Assembly: GCF_048773025.1 (NCBI RefSeq)
Contig: NC_133570.1
Location: 26,138,001 to 26,202,000 of the forward strand
Direction: 5' to 3'
Length of the DNA: 64,000 bases
Source: Camelus bactrianus
Taxonomy: Eukaryota > Chordata > Mammalia > Artiodactyla > Camelidae
Below, one piece after another: positions 1-9,042 of the stretch (position 1 is its first letter; every line of letters begins with the position of its first letter). The position numbers were made by a program, and so were the translations under genes. The notes below the pieces were generated by a model, which was given only the letters and a program-made list of their open reading frames with translations, was not told the origin of the DNA and did not search any database.

Positions 1-266
1 ACTCAGAATTCTGGAACACGGATGACTGTGTGGGGGAGGTTCGGGGCCGCCCTCCACGCAGCTGCCTTGTGTCACAGGTGTTCACTGGCAGGTGGAAGTC
101 CGCTAATTACCTCTCCTGTCCATGGGGAGGCACTAGATGCTACCTGCGTTTCCAGGACAACCCCCTCCTTTCCCCAGAAGCCCGCACAGGGAGGGACTCT
201 GGGAAGTCACTCGAAGGGCTCCTAGGAGATCCCGGGTTCTGCAGACAGAAGATGGAACCTCCCCAC
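1..266 (+). repeat. Monomer type A (reference phase)
   Basis: Used as phase reference. Diagnostic variants: 'gaattctggaacacgg' followed by 'atgactg', 'gccttgtgtcacagg', 'gttcactggcagg', 'acctctcctgtcc', 'ccaggacaacccc', 'gggaagtcactcg', 'gggttctgcag' and 'gaagatggaacc'. It opens HOR units at 1863, 3990, 5852, 9043, 10905, 14096, 15957, 18351, 22604, 26859, 29784, 31646 and 34838, and in a form with an exchanged start at 33508. Two sub-forms differ at 'cccagaagcccg' versus 'cccagcagcccg'. The copy at 14096 is 265 bp. Confidence 0.9.
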
Positions 267-532
267 ACTCAGAATTCCGGAACACGGTTGACTGTGTGGG
301 GGAGTTTCGGGGCCGACCTCCACGAAGCTGCCTGGTGTCACAGGTGTTCCCTGGTAGGTGGAAGTCCGCTAATTACCTCCCCTGTCCATGGGGATGCACT
401 AGATGCTACCTGCTTTTCCAGCCCAACCCCCGCCGTTCCCTGGCAGCCCGCACAGGGAGGGACTGGGGGAAGACACTCGAAGGGCTCCTAGGAGATCCCG
501 GGTGCTGCAGACAGAAGACGGAACCTCCCCAC
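267..532 (+). repeat. Monomer type B
   Basis: Diagnostic variants: 'gttgactgtgtggggg', 'gagtttcggggccgacc', 'ccacgaagctgcc', 'ccctggtaggtggaag', 'ccatggggatgcac' and 'cccgccgttccc'. It always follows type A in region I. This copy counts 163 G+C in 266 bp (61%) and 12 CpGs. Confidence 0.88.
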
Positions 533-798
533 ACTCAGAATTCCGGAACACGGTTGACTGTGTGGGGGAGTTTCGGGGCCGAACTCCACGAAGCTGCCTG
601 GTGTCACAGGTGTTCCCTGGCAGGGGGAAGTCCGCTAATTACCTCCCCTGTCAATCGGGATGCACTAGATGCTACCTGGGTTTCCAGCCCAACCCCCGCC
701 TTTCCCTGGCTGCCCGCACTGGGAGGGACTAGGGGAAGACTCTCGAAGGGCTCCTAGGAGATCCCGGTTGCTGCAGACAAAAGACGGAACCTCCCCAC
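533..798 (+). repeat. Monomer type C
   Basis: Diagnostic variants: 'gggccgaactccacgaag', 'atcgggatgcac' (which removes the CCATGG site), 'ctacctgggtttcc', 'ctggctgcccgcactggg', 'ggactaggggaagactctc' and 'cccggttgctgcagac'. It is the only region-I type lacking CCATGG besides F. It is missing between B and D in the units starting at 22604 and 26859. Confidence 0.88.
578..592 (-). other. CENP-B-box-like near-match (7 of 9 core bases)
   Basis: 'gccgaactccacgaa' compared with the reverse-complement CENP-B core CCCGNNTNNNNCGAA matches 7 of 9 defined bases (first C is G; central T is C). It occurs in B, C, O and Q types, where 'cacgaag' replaces 'cacgcag'. With two core mismatches it is not expected to be a functional box. 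Confidence 0.4.
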
Positions 799-1064
799 AC
801 TCAGAATTCCGGAACACGGGTGACTGTGTGTGTGAGGTTTAGGGCCGCCCTCCACACAGATTCCTGGTGTCACAGGTGTTCCCTAGTAGGGTGAAAACCG
901 CTAATTACCTCCCCAGTCCATGGGGAGGCACTAGATGCTACCTGAGATTCCAGCCCAACCCCCGCCTTTCCCCGGCAGCCCGCAGTGTGAGGGATTCGGG
1001 GAAGACACTCGAAGGGCTCCTAGGAGATCCCGGGTGCTGCAGACAGAAGACGGAACCTCCCCAC
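799..1064 (+). repeat. Monomer type D
   Basis: Diagnostic variants: 'gggtgactgtgtgtgtgagg', 'tttagggccgcc', 'ccacacagattcc', 'ccctagtagggtgaa', 'ctacctgagattcc' and 'cccgcagtgtgagggattc'. The dyad found in other monomers as CCCTGGCAGGG is here CCCTAGTAGGG (881-891). Confidence 0.88.
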
Positions 1065-1330
1065 ACTCAGAATTCCGGAACACGGCTGACTGTGTTGGGG
1101 AGGTTCGGGGCCGCCCTCCACGCAGCTGCCTGGTGTCACAGGTGTTCCCTGGCAGGGGGAAGTCCGCTAATTACCTCCCTTGTCCATGGGGAGGCACTAG
1201 ATTCTACCTGCTTTTCCAGCCCAACCCCCGCCTTTCCCCGACAGTCCGCACAGGGAGGGAATGGGGGAAGACACTCGAAAGGCTCCTAGGAGAACCCGGG
1301 TGCTGCAGACAGAAGACGGAACCTCCCCAC
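1065..1330 (+). repeat. Monomer type E
   Basis: Diagnostic variants: 'cactagattctacc', 'agtccgcacaggg', 'gggagggaatggggg', 'ctcgaaaggctcc' and 'ggagaacccggg'. It occurs in 7-mer units and in the two 16-mers and the 9-mer. In the 12-mer its place is taken by the related type H. Confidence 0.87.
1147..1157. other. Short dyad CCCTGGCAGGG (phase 83-93)
   Basis: Five-base arms around one central base, inside the wider TTCCC...GGGAA symmetry. It is present in most types. B and D' have one altered arm (CCCTGGTAGG) and D has both arms altered symmetrically (CCCTAGTAGGG, 881-891). The one-base centre is too tight for a normal hairpin, so a dimeric protein site is the likelier reading if it is functional at all. 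Confidence 0.5.
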
Positions 1331-1345
1331 ACTTAGAATTCCGGA

Positions 1346-1353
1346 ACACGTGT
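1346..1353. other. ACACGTGT palindrome with E-box core
   Basis: Present in F and I types, whose start reads 'aacacgtgtgactg'; other types have 'aacacgg', 'aacaagg' or 'aacacgtctg'. In the 7-mer it therefore occurs once per 1862 bp, and in the 12-mer in I, I' and F. CACGTG is the known core of bHLH-ZIP factor sites; binding here is untested. Confidence 0.55.
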
Positions 1354-1548
1354 GACTGTGTTGGTGAGGTTTAAGGCCGCACTCCACGCAGCTTCCTGGA
1401 GTCACAGGTGTTCCCTGGCAGGGGGAAGTCCGCTAATTACCTCCCTTGTCCATGTGGAGGCACTAGATGCTACCTGCTTTTTCAGCCCAACCCCCGCCTT
1501 TCCCCGGCAGCCCGCACAGGGAGGGACTGGGGGAAGACCCTCGAAGGG

Positions 1549-1574
1549 CTCCTAGGAGATCCCGGGTGCTGCAG
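1549..1574. other. Cluster of palindromes (phase 219-244)
   Basis: CTCCTAGGAG, CCCGGG and CTGCAG lie within 26 bp in most monomers. The monomer also has GAATTC, TCCGGA, GCAGCTGC and CCATGG. The first palindrome is the best-conserved block by eye and is broken mainly in M ('ctaggatataag'), G ('ctaggtgaac') and I' ('ctccttggag'). Confidence 0.6.
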
Positions 1575-1596
1575 ACAAAAGACGGAACCTCCCCAC

Positions 1597-1862
1597 ACTC
1601 AGAATCCCGGAACACGGCTGACTGTGTTGGAGAGGTTCGGGGCCGCACTCCACGCAGCTGCCTGGTGTCTCAGGTGTTCCCTGGCAGGGGGAAGTCCGCT
1701 AATTTCCTCCCTTGTCCATGGGGAGGCACAAGATGCTACCTGATTTTCCAGCCCAACCTCCGCCATTCCCCGGCAGCCCGCACAGGGAGGGACTGGGGGA
1801 AGACACTCGAAGGGCTCCTAGGTGAACCCGGGTGCTGCAGACATAAGACAGAACATCCCCAA
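1597..1862 (+). repeat. Monomer type G
   Basis: Diagnostic variants: 'cagaatcccggaac' (no GAATTC), 'gtgttggagagg', 'tgtctcaggtg', 'ctaatttcctccc', 'gcacaagatgc', 'ctgattttcc', 'acctccgccattcc', 'ctcctaggtgaaccc' and 'gacataagacagaacatcc'. It closes every complete A-to-G unit and is always followed by A. Confidence 0.88.
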
Positions 1863-2926
1863 ACTCAGAATTCTGGAACACGGATGACTGTGTGGGGGAG
1901 GTTCGGGGCCGCCCTCCACGCAGCTGCCTTGTGTCACAGGTGTTCACTGGCAGGTGGAAGTCCGCTAATTACCTCTCCTGTCCATGGGGAGGCACTAGAT
2001 GCTACCTGCGTTTCCAGGACAACCCCTTCCTTTCCCCAGCAGCCCGCACAGGGAGGGACTCTGGGAAGTCACTCGAAGGGCTCCTAGGAGATCCCGGGTT
2101 CTGCAGACAGAAGATGGAACCTCCCCACACTCAGAATTCCGGAACACGGTTGACTGTGTGGGGGAGTTTCGGGGCCGACCTCCACGAAGCTGCCTGGTGT
2201 CACAGGTGTTCCCTGGTAGGTGGAAGTCCGCTAATTACCTCCCCTGTCCATGGGGATGCACTAGATGCTACCTGCTTTTCCAGCCCAACCCCCGCCGTTC
2301 CCCGGCAGCCCGCACAGGGAGGGACTCGGGGAAGACACTCGAAGGGCTCCTAGGAGATCCCGGGTGCTGCAGACAGAAGACGGAACCTCCCCACACTCAG
2401 AATTCCGGAACACGGTTGACTGTGTGGGGGAGTTTCGGGGCCGAACTCCACGAAGCTGCCTGGTGTCACAGGTGTTCCCTGGCAGGGGGAAGTCCGCTAA
2501 TTACCTCCCATGTCCATCGGGATGCACTAGATGCTACCTGGGTTTCCAGCCCAACCCCCGCCTTTCCCTGGCTGCCCGCACTGGGAGGGACTAGGGGAAG
2601 ACTCTCGAAGGGCTCCTAGGAGATCCCGGTTGCTGCAGACAAAAGACGGAACCTCCCCACACTCAGAATTCCGGAACACGGGTGACTGTGTGTGTGAGGT
2701 TTAGGGCCGCCCTCCACACAGTTTCCTGGTGTCACAGGTGTTCCCTAGTAGGGTGAAGACCGCTAATTACCTCCCCTGTCCATGGGGAGGCACTAGATGC
2801 TACCTGAGATTCCAGCCCAACCCCCGCCTTTCCCTGGCAGCCCGCAGTGTGAGGGATTCGGGGAAGACACTCGAAGGGCTCCTAGGAGATCCCGGGTGCT
2901 GCAGACAGAAGACGGAACCTCCCCAC

Positions 2927-3192
2927 ACTCAGAATTCCGGAACACGGCTGACTGTGTGGGGGAGGTTTGGGGCCGCCCTCCACGCAGCTGCCTGGTGTCA
3001 CAGGTGTTCCCTGGCAGGGGGAAGTCCGCTAATTACCTCCCTTGTCCATGGGGAGGCACAAGATGCTACCTGCTTTTCCAGCCCAACCCCCGCCTTTCCC
3101 CGGCAGCCCGCACAGGGAGGGACTGGGGGAAGACACTCGAAAGGCTCCTAGGAGAACCCGGGTGCTGCAGACAGAAGACGGAACCTCCCCAC
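2927..3192 (+). repeat. Monomer type H (E-like)
   Basis: It shares with E 'ctcgaaaggctcc' and 'ggagaacccggg' but has 'gcacaagatgctacc' and 'gcagcccgcacaggg'. It replaces E after D in the 8-mer, the 12-mers and the large irregular units (6916, 11969, 19415, 23402, 27657, 35902, 38826). Confidence 0.82.
3082..3109 (-). other. Potential G-quadruplex motif, one per most monomers
   Basis: On the minus strand the C-tract at monomer phase 156-183 reads as four G-runs of 3, 4, 5 and 3 with loops of 5, 6 and 2 bases, fitting the usual G3+N1-7 rule. It is present wherever the plus strand has CCCAACCCCC followed by TTCCCC/TTCCCT and CAGCCC. It is lost in types with 'cacaacc' (N, P), 'aaaacccc' (U) or 'cctcggcag' (K). 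Folding in vivo is inference. Confidence 0.6.
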
Positions 3193-3989
3193 ACTCAGAA
3201 TTCCGGAACACGTGTGACTGTGTGGGTGAGGTTTAGGGCCGCACTCCACGCAGCTTCCTGTTGTCACAGTTGTTCCCTGGCAGGGGGAAGTCCGCTAATT
3301 AACTCCCCTGTCCATGGGGAAGCACTAGATGCTACCGGCGTTTCAGCCCAACCCCCTCCTTTCCTCGGCAGCCCGCACTGGGACGGACTGGGGGAAGACA
3401 CTCGAAGGGCTCCTAGGAGATCCCGGGTGCTGCAGACAGAAGACGGAACCTCCCCACACTCAGAATTCCGGAACAAGGGTGACTGTGAGGGTGAGGTTTA
3501 GGGCCGCACTCCACGCAGCTTCCTGGAGTCACAGGTGTTCCCTGGCAGGGGGAAGTCCGCTAATTACCTCCCTTGTCCATGTGGAGGCACTAGATGCTAC
3601 CTGCTTTTTCAGCCAAACCCCCGCCTTTCCCCGGCAGCCCGCACAGGGAGGGACTGGGGGAAGACCCTCGAAGGGCTCCTAGGAGATCCCGGGTGCTGCA
3701 GACAAAAGACGGAACCTCCCCACACTCAGAATCCCGGAACACGGCTGACTGTGTTGGAGAGGTTCGGGGCCGCACTCCACGCAGCTGCCTGGTGTCTCAG
3801 GTGTTCCCTGGCAGGGGGAAGTCCGCTAATTTCCTCCCTTGTCCATGGGGAGGCACAAGATGCTACCTGATTTTCCAGCCCAACCTCCTCCATTCCCCGG
3901 CAGCCCGCACAGGGAGGGACTGGGGGAAGACACTCGAAGGGCTCCTAGGTGAACCCGGGTGCTGCAGACATAAGACAGAACATCCCCAC

Positions 3990-5851
3990 ACTCAGAATTC
4001 TGGAACACGGATGACTGTGTGGGGGAGGTTCGGGGCCGCCCTCCACGCAGCTGCCTTGTGTCACAGGTGTTCACTGGCAGGTGGAAGTCCGCTAATTACC
4101 TCTCCTGTCCATGGGGAGGCACTAGATGCTACCTGCGTTTCCAGGACAACCCCCTCCTTTCCCCAGAAGCCCGCACAGGGAGGGACTCTGGGAAGTCACT
4201 CGAAGGGCTCCTAGGAGATCCCGGGTTCTGCAGACAGAAGATGGAACCTCCCCACACTCAGAATTCCGGAACACGGTTGACTGTGTGGGGGAGTTTCGGG
4301 GCCGACCTCCACGAAGCTGCCTGGTGTCACAGGTGTTCCCTGGTAGGTGGAAGTCCGCTAATTACCTCCCCTGTCCATGGGGATGCACTAGATGCTACCT
4401 GCTTTTCCAGCCCAACCCCCGCCGTTCCCTGGCAGCCCGCACAGGGAGGGACTGGGGGAAGACACTCGAAGGGCTCCTAGGAGATCCCGGGTGCTGCAGA
4501 CAGAAGACGGAACCTCCCCACACTCAGAATTCCGGAACACGGTTGACTGTGTGGGGGAGTTTCGGGGCCGAACTCCACGAAGCTGCCTGGTGTCACAGGT
4601 GTTCCCTGGCAGGGGGAAGTCCGCTAATTACCTCCCCTGTCAATCGGGATGCACTAGATGCTACCTGGGTTTCCAGCCCAACCCCCGCCTTTCCCTGGCT
4701 GCCCGCACTGGGAGGGACTAGGGGAAGACTCTCGAAGGGCTCCTAGGAGATCCCGGTTGCTGCAGACAAAAGACGGAACCTCCCCACACTCAGAATTCCG
4801 GAACACGGGTGACTGTGTGTGTGAGGTTTAGGGCCGCCCTCCACACAGATTCCTGGTGTCACAGGTGTTCCCTAGTAGGGTGAAAACCGCTAATTACCTC
4901 CCCAGTCCATGGGGAGGCACTAGATGCTACCTGAGATTCCAGCCCAACCCCCGCCTTTCCCCGGCAGCCCGCAGTGTGAGGGATTCGGGGAAGACACTCG
5001 AAGGGCTCCTAGGAGATCCCGGGTGCTGCAGACAGAAGACGGAACCTCCCCACACTCAGAATTCCGGAACACGGCTGACTGTGTTGGGGAGGTTCGGGGC
5101 CGCCCTCCACGCAGCTGCCTGGTGTCACAGGTGTTCCCTGGCAGGGGGAAGTCCGCTAATTACCTCCCTTGTCCATGGGGAGGCACTAGATTCTACCTGC
5201 TTTTCCAGCCCAACCCCCGCCTTTCCCCGACAGTCCGCACAGGGAGGGAATGGGGGAAGACACTCGAAAGGCTCCTAGGAGAACCCGGGTGCTGCAGACA
5301 GAAGACGGAACCTCCCCACACTTAGAATTCCGGAACACGTGTGACTGTGTTGGTGAGGTTTAAGGCCGCACTCCACGCAGCTTCCTGGAGTCACAGGTGT
5401 TCCCTGGCAGGGGGAAGTCCGCTAATTACCTCCCTTGTCCATGTGGAGGCACTAGATGCTACCTGCTTTTTCAGCCCAACCCCCGCCTTTCCCCGGCAGC
5501 CCGCACAGGGAGGGACTGGGGGAAGACCCTCGAAGGGCTCCTAGGAGATCCCGGGTGCTGCAGACAAAAGACGGAACCTCCCCACACTCAGAATCCCGGA
5601 ACACGGCTGACTGTGTTGGAGAGGTTCGGGGCCGCACTCCACGCAGCTGCCTGGTGTCTCAGGTGTTCCCTGGCAGGGGGAAGTCCGCTAATTTCCTCCC
5701 TTGTCCATGGGGAGGCACAAGATGCTACCTGATTTTCCAGCCCAACCTCCGCCATTCCCCGGCAGCCCGCACAGGGAGGGACTGGGGGAAGACACTCGAA
5801 GGGCTCCTAGGTGAACCCGGGTGCTGCAGACATAAGACAGAACATCCCCAA
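3990..5851 (+). repeat. HOR 7-mer A-G
   Basis: Same order as 1-1862 and almost identical to it. First half of the complete 5053 bp super-repeat. Confidence 0.92.
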
Positions 5852-7181
5852 ACTCAGAATTCTGGAACACGGATGACTGTGTGGGGGAGGTTCGGGGCCG
5901 CCCTCCACGCAGCTGCCTTGTGTCACAGGTGTTCACTGGCAGGTGGAAGTCCGCTAATTACCTCTCCTGTCCATGGGGAGGCACTAGATGCTACCTGCGT
6001 TTCCAGGACAACCCCTTCCTTTCCCCAGCAGCCCGCACAGGGAGGGACTCTGGGAAGTCACTCGAAGGGCTCCTAGGAGATCCCGGGTTCTGCAGACAGA
6101 AGATGGAACCTCCCCACACTCAGAATTCCGGAACACGGTTGACTGTGTGGGGGAGTTTCGGGGCCGACCTCCACGAAGCTGCCTGGTGTCACAGGTGTTC
6201 CCTGGTAGGTGGAAGTCCGCTAATTACCTCCCCTGTCCATGGGGATGCACTAGATGCTACCTGCTTTTCCAGCCCAACCCCCGCCGTTCCCCGGCAGCCC
6301 GCACAGGGAGGGACTCGGGGAAGACACTCGAAGGGCTCCTAGGAGATCCCGGGTGCTGCAGACAGAAGACGGAACCTCCCCACACTCAGAATTCCGGAAC
6401 ACGGTTGACTGTGTGGGGGAGTTTCGGGGCCGAACTCCACGAAGCTGCCTGGTGTCACAGGTGTTCCCTGGCAGGGGGAAGTCCGCTAATTACCTCCCAT
6501 GTCCATCGGGATGCACTAGATGCTACCTGGGTTTCCAGCCCAACCCCCGCCTTTCCCTGGCTGCCCGCACTGGGAGGGACTAGGGGAAGACTCTCGAAGG
6601 GCTCCTAGGAGATCCCGGTTGCTGCAGACAAAAGACGGAACCTCCCCACACTCAGAATTCCGGAACACGGGTGACTGTGTGTGTGAGGTTTAGGGCCGCC
6701 CTCCACACAGATTCCTGGTGTCACAGGTGTTCCCTAGTAGGGTGAAGACCGCTAATTACCTCCCCTGTCCATGGGGAGGCACTAGATGCTACCTGAGATT
6801 CCAGCCCAACCCCCGCCTTTCCCTGGCAGCCCGCAGTGTGAGGGATTCGGGGAAGACACTCGAAGGGCTCCTAGGAGATCCCGGGTGCTGCAGACAGAAG
6901 ACGGAACCTCCCCACACTCAGAATTCCGGAACACGGCTGACTGTGTGGGGGAGGTTTGGGGCCGCCCTCCACGCAGCTGCCTGGTGTCACAGGTGTTCCC
7001 TGGCAGGGGGAAGTCCGCTAATTACCTCCCTTGTCCATGGGGAGGCACAAGATGCTACCTGCTTTTCCAGCCCAACCCCCGCCTTTCCCCGGCAGCCCGC
7101 ACAGGGAGGGACTGGGGGAAGACACTCGAAAGGCTCCTAGGAGAACCCGGGTGCTGCAGACAGAAGACGGAACCTCCCCAC

Positions 7182-7447
7182 ACTCAGAATTCCGGAACAC
7201 GTGTGACTGTGTGGGTGAGGTTTAGGGCCGCACTCCACGCAGCTTCCTGTTGTCACAGTTGTTCCCTGGCAGGGGGAAGTCCGCTAATTACCTCCCTTGT
7301 CCATGGGGAGGCACTAGATTCTACCTGCTTTTCCAGCCCAACACCCGCCGTTCCCCGGCAGCCCGCACAGAGAGGGACTGGGGGAAGACACTCGAAACTC
7401 TCCTAGGAGACCCCGGGTGCTGCAGACTGAAGACGGAACTTAACCAC
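7182..7447 (+). repeat. Monomer type I
   Basis: Diagnostic variants: 'acacgtgtgactgtgtggg', 'cttcctgttgtcacagttg', 'gattctacctgc', 'ctcgaaactctcctagg' and the tail 'aacttaaccacaatcag'. It carries ACACGTGT like F. A sister form I' (7714) has 'gggggaattccgc', 'cccgtcagcccg' and 'aacttccccacaatcag'. Confidence 0.82.
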
Positions 7448-7713
7448 AATCAGAATTCCGGAACACGGCTGACTGTGTGGGGGAGGTTCGGGGCCGCCCT
7501 CCACGCAGCTTCCTGGAGTCACAGGTGTTCCCTGGCAGGGAGAAGTCCGCTAATTACCTCCCCTGTCCATGGGGAGGCACTAGATGCTACCTGCTTTTCC
7601 AGCCCAACCCCCGCCTTTCCCAGGCAGCCCGCACAGGGAGGGACTGGGGGAAGACACTCGAAAGGCTCCTAGGAGAACCCGGGTGCTGCAGACAGAAGAC
7701 GGAACCTCCCCAC
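7448..7713 (+). repeat. Monomer type J
   Basis: Its start is 'aatcagaattcc' because the preceding type I ends in 'cacaatc'. Diagnostics: 'cttcctggagtcacagg' combined with 'ggcagggagaag' and 'cccaggcagcccg'. In later units (12501, 23934, 28189) the second half is replaced by F sequence ('ccatgtggaggc', 'ctttttcag'). Confidence 0.75.
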
Positions 7714-7979
7714 ACTCAGAATTCCGGAACACGTGTGACTGTGTGGGTGAGGTTTAGGGCCGCACTCCACGCAGCTTCCTGTTGTCACTGTTGTTCCCTG
7801 GCAGGGGGAATTCCGCTAATTACCTCCCTTGTCCATGGGGAGGCACTAGATGCTACCTGCTTTTCCAGCCCAACCCCTGCCGTTCCCCGTCAGCCCGCAC
7901 AGGGAGGGACTGGGGGAAGACATTCGAAACTCTCCTTGGGGAACCCGGGTGCTGCAGACAGAAGACGGAACTTCCCCAC

Positions 7980-8245
7980 AATCAGAATTCCGGAACACGG
8001 CTGACTGTGTGGGGGAGGTTCGGGGCCGCCCTCCACGCAGCTGCCTGTTGTCACAGGTGTTCCCTGGCAGGGAGAAGTCCGCTAATTTCCTCCCCTGTCC
8101 ATGGGGAAGCACTAGATGCTACCGGCGTTTCCAGCCCAACCCCCTCCTTTCCTCGGCAGCCCGCACTGGGACGGACTGGGGGAAGACACTCGAAGGGCTC
8201 CTAGGAGATCCCGGGTGCTGCAGACAGAAGACGGAACCTCCCCAC
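7980..8245 (+). repeat. Monomer type K
   Basis: Diagnostic variants: 'gcctgttgtcacagg', 'ggcagggagaagtcc', 'gatgctaccggcgtttcc', 'acaacc'-less 'gcccaaccccctcc' and 'cgcactgggacggac'. It is one of the commonest types in regions II-IV, where several copies are 265 bp through a shortened 'ccttcctagg' tract. Confidence 0.83.
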
Positions 8246-8510
8246 ACTCAGAATTCCGGAACAAGGGTGACTGTGAGGGTGAGGTTTAGGGCCGCACTCC
8301 ACGCAGCTTCCTGGTGTCACAGGTGTTCCCTGGCAGGGGGAAGTCCGCTAATTACCTCCCTTGTCCATGGGGAGGCACAAGATGCTACCTGCTTTTCCAG
8401 CCCAACCCCCGCCTTTCCCGGCAGTCCGCACAGGGAGGGACTGGGGGAAGACACTCGAAAGGCTCCTAGGAGAACCCGGGTGCTGCAGACAGAAGACGGA
8501 ACCTCCCCAC
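8246..8510 (+). repeat. Monomer type L (265 bp)
   Basis: Diagnostic variants: 'ggaacaagggtgactgtgag' near the start, then 'cttcctggtgtcacagg', 'gcacaagatgc' and 'ctcgaaaggctcc'. It is one base short at 'cctttcccggcag'. It follows K in the 12-mer, the 11-mer and most of regions III-IV. Confidence 0.82.
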
Positions 8511-9042
8511 ACTTAGAATTCCGGAACACGTGTGACTGTGTTGGTGAGGTTTAGGGCCGCACTCCACGAAGCTTCCTGGAGTCACAGGTGTTCCCTGGCA
8601 GGGGGAAGTCCGCTAATTACCTCCCTTGTCCATGTGGAGGCACTAGATGCTACCTGCTTTTTCAGCCCAACCCCCGCCTTTCCCCGGCAGCCCGCACAGG
8701 GAGGGACTGGGGGAAGACCCTCGAAGTGCTCCTAGGAGATCCCGGGTGCTGCAGACAAAAGACGGAACCTCCCCACACTCAGAATCCCGGAACACGGCTG
8801 ACTGTGTTGGAGAGGTTCGGGGCCGCACTCCACGCAGCTGCCTGGTGTCTCAGGTGTTCCCTGGCAGGGGGAAGTCCGCTAATTTCCTCCCTTGTCCATG
8901 GGGAGGCACAAGATGCTACCTGATTTTCCAGCCCAACCTCCGCCATTCCCCGGCAGCCCGCACAGGGAGGGACTGGGGGAAGACACTCGAAGGGCTCCTA
9001 GGTGAACCCGGGTGCTGCAGACATAAGACAGAACATCCCCAC

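Larger units (their letters stand above)
1331..1596 (+). repeat. Monomer type F
   Basis: Diagnostic variants: 'acttagaattcc', 'aacacgtgtgactgtgttgg', 'cttcctggagtcacagg', 'ccatgtggaggcac' (no CCATGG), 'ctgctttttcagcc' and 'gaagaccctcgaagg'. It carries the palindrome ACACGTGT at 1346-1353. Confidence 0.88.
1..1862 (+). repeat. HOR 7-mer A-B-C-D-E-F-G
   Basis: Seven full-length monomers (7 x 266 bp). The same series recurs at 3990, 9043, 14096 and 29784. It is the simplest complete unit in the window and probably closest to the founding HOR of region I (inference). Confidence 0.92.
1863..3989 (+). repeat. HOR 8-mer, shortened form of the 12-mer
   Basis: Order: A-B-C-D-H, then a monomer at 3193 that is I up to about 3301 and K after it, then a monomer at 3458 that starts as L and ends as F, then G. 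Against the 12-mer this equals removal of three monomers at the first join and one at the second. Length 2127 bp; the monomer at 3193 is 265 bp. Confidence 0.87.
5852..9042 (+). repeat. HOR 12-mer A-B-C-D-H-I-J-I'-K-L-F-G
   Basis: Twelve monomers, 3191 bp (L is one base short). Second half of the 5053 bp super-repeat. Confidence 0.9.

Noticed and set aside
137-757. Repeated 206-codon open frames spaced along the array
   Set aside because: They are translations of 2.3 monomers beginning at ATG in 'agatgctacc' and ending at the shared TAG; they change with monomer type and show no protein-level constraint.
839-844. TTAGGG inside 'gaggtttagggccgc'
   Set aside because: Single hexamers, not tandem; they are a variant of 'gaggttcggggccgc' and not telomeric repeats.
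1-7290. Assembly error as the cause of the near-identical 3989 bp repeat
   Set aside because: Not excluded, but the copies sit in an orderly HOR series and end at a clear type switch, which fits a real duplication; only reads can settle it.
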